From: Xylanibacter ruminicola Ga6B6
GTDB lineage: Bacteria > Bacteroidota > Bacteroidia > Bacteroidales > Bacteroidaceae
Reading direction: 5' to 3'
Assembly: GCF_000687715.1 (NCBI RefSeq)
Contig: NZ_JHXD01000005.1
Location: forward strand, 62,001-126,000
Length of the DNA stretch: 64,000 nt
The translations under genes and the position numbers were made by a program. The number at the start of each line of letters is the position of its first letter. The first letter of the stretch is position 1. This document shows, piece by piece, positions 59,083 to 64,000 of this stretch. The notes under the pieces are model-generated. The model ran no database searches, had not been told where the DNA came from, and saw nothing but the letters and a program-made list of their open reading frames with translations.

Positions 59083-60261
59083 ATGAAAAGACTAATCATT
59101 CTAACTGTGGCCGTAGCTGCCAGTCTGTGTGTTAAAGCGCAGCCCATCGACACCTTATTATATAAAGAGAGTGTCAGTCCCATCGATTTCTCGGTCCGGG
59201 TGCCCGATGGTAATTATCGTGTTACCGTAACGCTCGGTTCAAAGAAACGTGCAGCCCAAACGGTGGTACGTGCTGAGAGCCGTCGCCATTATACCGATGT
59301 TATCAGCACCAAGAAAGGTAAATTCCAAACCATAAGTTTTGTGGTTAATAAGCACGAACCTAAGATTGATGATGCTAGCAGCGTGAAGTTGAAGCCACGT
59401 GAACTGACTTATAAGAACTGGGACGATGCCCTGAACCTGCAGTTCTGCGGTCCGGCTCCAGCTGTACAGCGCATTACCATTACGCCTGATACAACTGCCA
59501 CTACGGTATTTCTGTGTGGCAACAGTACGGTGGTAGATCAGGAGCAGGAGCCTTGGGCTTCGTGGGGACAGATGATTACACGTTGGTTCGACGATAGGGT
59601 AGTGATAGCCAACTATGCCGAAAGCGGACTTTCGGCTACTACTTTCTTGGCGCAGTTGCGTTTGGATAAGATTCTTACCCAACTGCGAAAGGGCGACTAT
59701 GTGATTTGTGAGTTCGGTCATAACGACGAGAAGGAGAAGAAAGCAGGCGATGGTGCCTGGTACAGCTACTCACGCAATCTGAAGATATTTGTGGATCGCG
59801 TACGTGCCAAAGGTGGTAACATCATCTTTGTGACACCTACAGCGCGCAGGTTCTTCGAGGCCGACCAGAAAACACTGCGTAACACCCATGGCGACTATCC
59901 TGAGGCTATGCGTACCGTGGCTCGCAGAGAGATTGTGCCTGTGATTGAACTGAACGGTATGACTACCACCCTGTACGAAACTTTAGGTTACAAGGGCTCA
60001 AAGAAGGCGCTGGTACACTATCCTGCTAATACCTTTGCTAATCAGCCCGAAGCACTGGCCGATAACACTCATTTTAATCCTTACGGTGCGTGGCAGGTGG
60101 CCAAGTGTATCGTGATGGGGCTGAAACAGATGCACTCGCCATTGGTAGAGTACTTGCGTACAGATTGGCAGGATTACAATCCTAATCAGCCTGATGATCC
60201 CGATGCGTTTGTATGGTATCCTTCGGGAAATACCAATCTAACCAAGCCCGATGGCAATTAA
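59083..60261 (+). CDS. CE12 rhamnogalacturonan acetylesterase
   Basis: A 392-residue exported SGNH hydrolase. The signal peptide ends at about residue 19 (CVKAQ). An N-terminal beta domain (about 25-135, PIDFSVRVPDGNYRVTVTLG) precedes the catalytic domain. The block I Ser is in FLCGNSTVVDQ, with Asn where the classical GDS has Asp, a change often seen in this subfamily. Block III is FGHNDEKE and the Asp-His pair is in DNTHFNPYGA. It removes acetyl groups from the galacturonate of rhamnogalacturonan I so lyases and hydrolases can act. It is divergent from the GH2 operon and precedes the second susC. Confidence 0.92.
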   Translation: MKRLIILTVAVAASLCVKAQPIDTLLYKESVSPIDFSVRVPDGNYRVTVTLGSKKRAAQTVVRAESRRHYTDVISTKKGKFQTISFVVNKHEPKIDDASSVKLKPRELTYKNWDDALNLQFCGPAPAVQRITITPDTTATTVFLCGNSTVVDQEQEPWASWGQMITRWFDDRVVIANYAESGLSATTFLAQLRLDKILTQLRKGDYVICEFGHNDEKEKKAGDGAWYSYSRNLKIFVDRVRAKGGNIIFVTPTARRFFEADQKTLRNTHGDYPEAMRTVARREIVPVIELNGMTTTLYETLGYKGSKKALVHYPANTFANQPEALADNTHFNPYGAWQVAKCIVMGLKQMHSPLVEYLRTDWQDYNPNQPDDPDAFVWYPSGNTNLTKPDGN

Positions 60262-60291
60262 AAATGTACAGTTTGTACGATAATCATAGTA

Positions 60292-60344
60292 AACGAACGA
60301 TTTTGTAATATATAAAATAGGTAAAAACACCTACTTTTGCAGCA
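60292..60344 (+). promoter_or_regulatory. promoter and putative operator of the second susC-susD pair
   Basis: AACGAACG (60292-60299) lies 32 nt upstream of TACTTTTG (60332-60339), which sits within CCTACTTTTGCAGCA (60330-60344). Both words are shared with the GH2 operon promoter. A small inverted repeat TAGGT-AAAAAC-ACCTA (60318-60333) overlaps the -7 box. No -33 TTTG is present, which fits activator-dependent expression. Confidence 0.5.
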
Positions 60345-60390
60345 AAACCAAATTTTATTCAAAACTATAAATTCTAAAAATTAACACAGT

Positions 60391-63300
60391 ATGAAGGACA
60401 TTGGTAAATCAAGTCTGAACAACAGCTGGGGCATGCTCCAGAGGTTGATGTTTACGGTTCTGTTCGCAGTGTTTGCTATTGGCGCATTCGCTCAGAACAA
60501 AGTAACCGGTACTGTCGTCGATGTACAGGGCGAGCCCATCATCGGCGCAAGTGTCGTTGTTAAGGGAACCAGTAATGGTACCGTTACCGATTTCGACGGT
60601 AAGTTCACTGTTGCTAACGCTCCCGCAAAAGGTAACCTCGTTATCAGTTATGTAGGTTATCGTTCACAAACTATTGCCCTTGGTGGTAAGAGCGACATTA
60701 AGATTACCCTCGAGGAGGATAAGCAGTTGCTCGACGAGGTGGTAGTAGTAGGTTATGGCGTTCAGCGTAAGAGTGATGTAACAGGTGCGCTCACACGTGT
60801 TGGTGAGAAAGAGCTGAACGCCCGCCCAGTAAACAATGCATTCGAAGCTCTGCAGGGTAAGGCCGCCGGTGTGGATATCACTACTAGCGAGCGCCCAGGT
60901 ACTGTAGGTAGCATTGCTATCCGTGGTCAGCGTTCTATCTCTGCAGGTAAGGGCCCTCTCTACGTTGTTGATGGTGTGCCCCTTCAGGCAACCAGCCTCG
61001 ACGCTCTGAACCCTCGCGATATCGAGAGCATCGACATTTTGAAGGATGCCTCTTCAACCGCTATTTATGGTAGCCGTGGTGCCAACGGTGTTGTTCTGGT
61101 AACAACCAAGCGTGGACAGGAAGGTAAGATGCAGGTTAGCTATAGCGGATCGCTCACTTTCGAGAAGATTGTAGATAAGAGTCCTGCTATGAGTGCCAGC
61201 GATTATATCACATGGCGCCGTTGGGCTTACTACAACATGAGCCCCGATAAGTACACTCCTGGCGATCAGCCAACCATGGAGCAGGATAAGAACTTCTTTG
61301 GTGGTGATGATACAGCTCTGGCCAACGTGATGAAAGGTTGGGCCGGTGGCTCATGGGATGGTTCGAAGGTGACCGATACCGATTGGACCGACATGGTGAC
61401 CCAGACCGGTCTTACTCAGGAGCACACTCTCAGTGCCCGTGGTGGTACCAAGAATATTGCCGGTTTCGTTTCTTTCGGTTACCTGCGTAACGAGGGTACT
61501 CAGAAGGGTCAGACCTTTGAGCGTTACAACTTCTCGGCCAGTGCCGATGTAAAGGGGAACAAGTGGTTCAAGACCGGTGGCTCGTTCAATGCTTCGTATG
61601 GCATCCAGCAGTATGGTTACTCTAAGGCTTATGGTACCAGCTCAGGTCCTACCGATCTGTACGGTGCTGCCAAGGCTATCCTTCGCTACACCTTGCCTTA
61701 CGACGAGAATGGCGATATCATCACCCAGCCTGGTGGTTCAACCACTAATACCTATTCTATTATTGATGAGTGGACCAAGAGCAACGATAACCGTCAGAAC
61801 TTCCGTCTGTTGGGTAGTTTCTATGCTCAGATCGACCTGGGTCAGATCTACGAGCCTCTGCAGGGCTTGATGTGGAAGACACAGTTCGGTCCTGAGTTCC
61901 GTTACTATCGTAATGGTAACTTCCTGGATAGCAGCTCTATCAGCCGTGCCGGTGGTAACAACACCGTGAGCCGTGGTGATGGTCATCAGCTGGCTTGGAC
62001 ATTGGATAACATGCTGATGTACAACCGTACATTCGGCGAGCATACAGTAGGTGTTACTCTGTTGCAGAGTGCTTCGAAGACCAAGTCGGAGAGCAGCAGC
62101 ATCAGCGAGGAGAACGTGCCCATTCCTTCGTTCCTGTGGAACAACCTGGGTGCTGTGGATGTAACCGACACCAAGTATAAGGTAGGTATCGGTTCAGGTA
62201 CTTCTGGCAATCAGCTGGCTTCTTACATGGCCCGTGTTAACTATTCGTTCATGGATCGTTATCTGCTCACAGCTTCAGCCCGTTGGGATGGTGCTTCGGT
62301 ACTGGCCGAGGGTAAGAAGTGGGATTTCTTCCCATCAATGGCCCTTGGATGGCGCATGGAGCAGGAGGAGTTCCTGAAGAACGTATCATGGCTTGATCAG
62401 TTAAAGCTTCGTCTGGGTGTGGGTGTTACTGGTAACGCTGCCGTATCTCCTTACGGAACACTCGGTCTCATCAACTCTTACTGGATGCCATTCAGCACTG
62501 GTAACTCACAGATTCTGGTTACCAACGAGCCTTACTATTCTAACAGTCAGGTGCAGATGCCTAACAAGAACCTGGGTTGGGAGAAAACCACACAGTGGAA
62601 CCTTGGTATCGACTTCAGCTTCCTGAAGGGCCGCATCGGTGGTACCATCGATATGTATACCTCTCGCACCAGCGATCTGATTCTCGATATGAGCATTCCT
62701 TCACTCTCTGGTTATCCTTCAATGAAGACCAACGTGGGTAAGACCAAGAATAAGGGTATCGAGCTTACTCTGAACACTATCCCTGTATTAACTAAGGACT
62801 TTACCTGGAATTCAAACCTGAATCTGGCTTGGCAGAAGGACGAGATTGTTGAGTTGGCCAATGGTAAGGAGGATGATGTAAACAATGCTTGGTTCATCGG
62901 TCAGTCAATCGCTGTTTACTACGGTTACGAAGCTGCAGGTCTCTGGCAGGAGAGTGATGCTGCCGAGATGGCTAAGTTCAACGAGAACGGCGAGAAGTTT
63001 ACTGCTGGTAGCGTACGTCCTGTTGACCAGAATGGCGACTATAAGATTAATGCCGACGACCGTGTTATCCTGGGTAACAAGAACCCACGTCTCACCGCTG
63101 GATGGAGCAACACTATCAGCTGGAAGGGATTCGAGCTCACACTCGATCTGCAGGGTCGTTTCAAGTACATGGTTAGCACCGGTGGCGAGGGTCAGCTAGG
63201 TATGTATCAGCAGCGCGAAATCAGCTACTGGACACCAAGCAACACTGGCGCCGAGTGGCAGAAGCCTGTTTACAGCCAGGCTGGTGGTGATCCCTATTCA

Positions 63301-63528
63301 GGTCTGCTTGGATTTAAGAATGCATCGTTTATCAAGATCCGCAACCTGTCTCTGGGTTACAACTTCGATAAGAAGGTGCTCAAGAGCATTGGCCTGAATG
63401 GTTTGAAGCTCTATGTTCAGGGCCGCAACCTGGGTATGCTCTACTCTTCAATCGACTTTATGGATCTCGATACCGGCCGTACCTACTTCAACCGTGGTGT
63501 AACTGCTGGTGTACAGGTTGACTTCTAA
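60391..63528 (+). CDS. second SusC/RagA TonB-dependent transporter
   Basis: A 1045-residue outer-membrane importer with an extended N terminus and a signal peptide ending near GAFAQ (about residue 35). Carboxypeptidase-regulatory-like domain: TVVDVQGEPIIGASVVVKG with SNGTVTDFDGKF. Plug: DEVVVVGYGVQRKSDVTGAL, and the SusC signature DASSTAIYGSRGANGVVLVTTK. The C-terminal barrel closes with a final FNRGVTAGVQVDF. It is quite different from the first susC product outside the conserved motifs, so the locus probably imports two kinds of rhamnogalacturonan fragment. It is followed by a susD gene at 63554. Confidence 0.96.
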   Translation: MKDIGKSSLNNSWGMLQRLMFTVLFAVFAIGAFAQNKVTGTVVDVQGEPIIGASVVVKGTSNGTVTDFDGKFTVANAPAKGNLVISYVGYRSQTIALGGKSDIKITLEEDKQLLDEVVVVGYGVQRKSDVTGALTRVGEKELNARPVNNAFEALQGKAAGVDITTSERPGTVGSIAIRGQRSISAGKGPLYVVDGVPLQATSLDALNPRDIESIDILKDASSTAIYGSRGANGVVLVTTKRGQEGKMQVSYSGSLTFEKIVDKSPAMSASDYITWRRWAYYNMSPDKYTPGDQPTMEQDKNFFGGDDTALANVMKGWAGGSWDGSKVTDTDWTDMVTQTGLTQEHTLSARGGTKNIAGFVSFGYLRNEGTQKGQTFERYNFSASADVKGNKWFKTGGSFNASYGIQQYGYSKAYGTSSGPTDLYGAAKAILRYTLPYDENGDIITQPGGSTTNTYSIIDEWTKSNDNRQNFRLLGSFYAQIDLGQIYEPLQGLMWKTQFGPEFRYYRNGNFLDSSSISRAGGNNTVSRGDGHQLAWTLDNMLMYNRTFGEHTVGVTLLQSASKTKSESSSISEENVPIPSFLWNNLGAVDVTDTKYKVGIGSGTSGNQLASYMARVNYSFMDRYLLTASARWDGASVLAEGKKWDFFPSMALGWRMEQEEFLKNVSWLDQLKLRLGVGVTGNAAVSPYGTLGLINSYWMPFSTGNSQILVTNEPYYSNSQVQMPNKNLGWEKTTQWNLGIDFSFLKGRIGGTIDMYTSRTSDLILDMSIPSLSGYPSMKTNVGKTKNKGIELTLNTIPVLTKDFTWNSNLNLAWQKDEIVELANGKEDDVNNAWFIGQSIAVYYGYEAAGLWQESDAAEMAKFNENGEKFTAGSVRPVDQNGDYKINADDRVILGNKNPRLTAGWSNTISWKGFELTLDLQGRFKYMVSTGGEGQLGMYQQREISYWTPSNTGAEWQKPVYSQAGGDPYSGLLGFKNASFIKIRNLSLGYNFDKKVLKSIGLNGLKLYVQGRNLGMLYSSIDFMDLDTGRTYFNRGVTAGVQVDF

Positions 63529-63553
63529 TCACTAACATTAATACAATACAATT

Positions 63554-64000
63554 ATGAAATATATCAGCAATAAAATAGTTTGCGGTGCACTGTCGATGTT
63601 TACCCTGCTGGGCACAACCTCATGTGGCAACGATTTCCTGAAGGAAGATGCTGGACACCTTTATTCGGATGCACTGCTGGAAGACGAGTCTGGTGCTTTG
63701 AAGATGGCTGCCGGACTCTATGGTAACATCCGCTGGCACTTCGGTTACGAGTGGGCTTACGGTATTACCCTTTATGGTTGCGATGAGTTTACCAATGGAG
63801 CCGACCTGACCGCCGAGCCTTGGAATACATACGATAACCGTTTGAATCCTCAGGACTGTACACCTGCTCTGGGTGCTGCTAACAAGAACTGTCCTGCCGT
63901 ATCAGCTCTCTGGGATCAGATGTACTACGGTATCTCTACCGCCAACCTGATTATCAGCAAGGCCGATAACGTTACTAAGGAAGATTCGCGTAACAAGGCA
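63554..64000 (+). CDS. SusD/RagB lipoprotein, 5' part (truncated by window edge)
   Basis: The frame is open from the ATG at 63554 to the right edge, 149 codons. The signal peptide ends in a lipobox (GTTSC, Cys at about 24) followed by GNDFLKEDAG, typical of SusD. EDESGALKMAAGLYGNIR and ALWDQMYYGISTANLIISKAD match the N-terminal TPR-like region of the SusD fold. It starts 25 nt after the second susC, as expected for a susC-susD pair. The rest of the gene lies beyond the window. Confidence 0.9.
   Translation, partial: MKYISNKIVCGALSMFTLLGTTSCGNDFLKEDAGHLYSDALLEDESGALKMAAGLYGNIRWHFGYEWAYGITLYGCDEFTNGADLTAEPWNTYDNRLNPQDCTPALGAANKNCPAVSALWDQMYYGISTANLIISKADNVTKEDSRNKA

Noticed and set aside
1..64000. 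tRNA, rRNA, riboswitch and phage integration sites
   Set aside because: Read through the intergenic stretches without finding a tRNA cloverleaf, rRNA, integrase, or recognisable TPP/cobalamin/SAM riboswitch; a covariance-model search would be needed to exclude weak ones.

Overview
The window looks like a chromosomal segment of a Bacteroidales bacterium, most probably Prevotella or a close relative (Segatella/Xylanibacter type). The grounds are SusC/SusD pairs, two_component-propeller regulators, DUF5123/DUF4369/DUF4380-type secreted proteins, and many promoters of the Bacteroidota form (TTTG, 19-21 nt, TAnnTTTG) with few Shine-Dalgarno sequences. No rRNA, tRNA, integrase, transposase or CRISPR array was seen.

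Layout. 1-2420: the tail of an ABC-type substrate-binding protein and a TPR protein. 2365-10287 (minus): one apparent operon from a clear promoter at 10299-10330, holding kdsA, kdsD, a degenerate hybrid-two-component-like regulator, a phospholipase D-family synthase and a membrane acyltransferase, which suggests an envelope/KDO/lipid theme. 10385-14696: an MscS-type channel, a BadF-type sugar kinase and an unknown membrane protein. 14831-20689: an arabinose-centred module in which a secreted GH51 arabinofuranosidase diverges from histidine kinase, sugar porter and stand-alone receiver. 20720-28805: housekeeping genes (dnaX, DivIC/FtsB-like, pyrC, a free-standing MetH activation domain, phosphoesterase, PlsC, GT2). 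28953-30794: an outer-membrane porin and a lipoprotein. 30795-31720: a small degraded accessory patch with gene remnants, palindromic repeats and an orphan promoter with a possible small RNA. 31721-37771: mfd, hsp20, a short histidine kinase and an MFS exporter. 37921-46048: a DUF4380 protein, a divergent lactate module (lctP and FAD/Fe-S D-lactate dehydrogenase), a secreted carboxylesterase and a secreted endonuclease/phosphatase-fold protein.

46108 to the right edge is a polysaccharide utilization locus. A minus-strand susC-susD-DUF5123 lipoprotein operon and a minus-strand GH2-GH105-GH106 operon face a plus-strand CE12 esterase and a second susC-susD pair that runs off the window. The enzyme set (alpha-L-rhamnosidase, unsaturated rhamnogalacturonyl hydrolase, beta-galactosidase, rhamnogalacturonan acetylesterase) points to rhamnogalacturonan I, and the GH51 locus at 15-17 kb would complement it by removing arabinan side chains.

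The observations most worth following are: the regulator at 4758-8540, which lacks the kinase ATPase domain and has lost both phospho-acceptor residues; the histidine kinase/sugar porter/receiver operon, which looks like a split phosphorelay built around a transporter; palindrome-built coding inserts in mfd and in the MFS gene sharing the word CTAGCCTGGCTAG; tandem 7-bp repeats that supply the stop codons of two unrelated genes; and the remnant patch at 30.9-31.7 kb.
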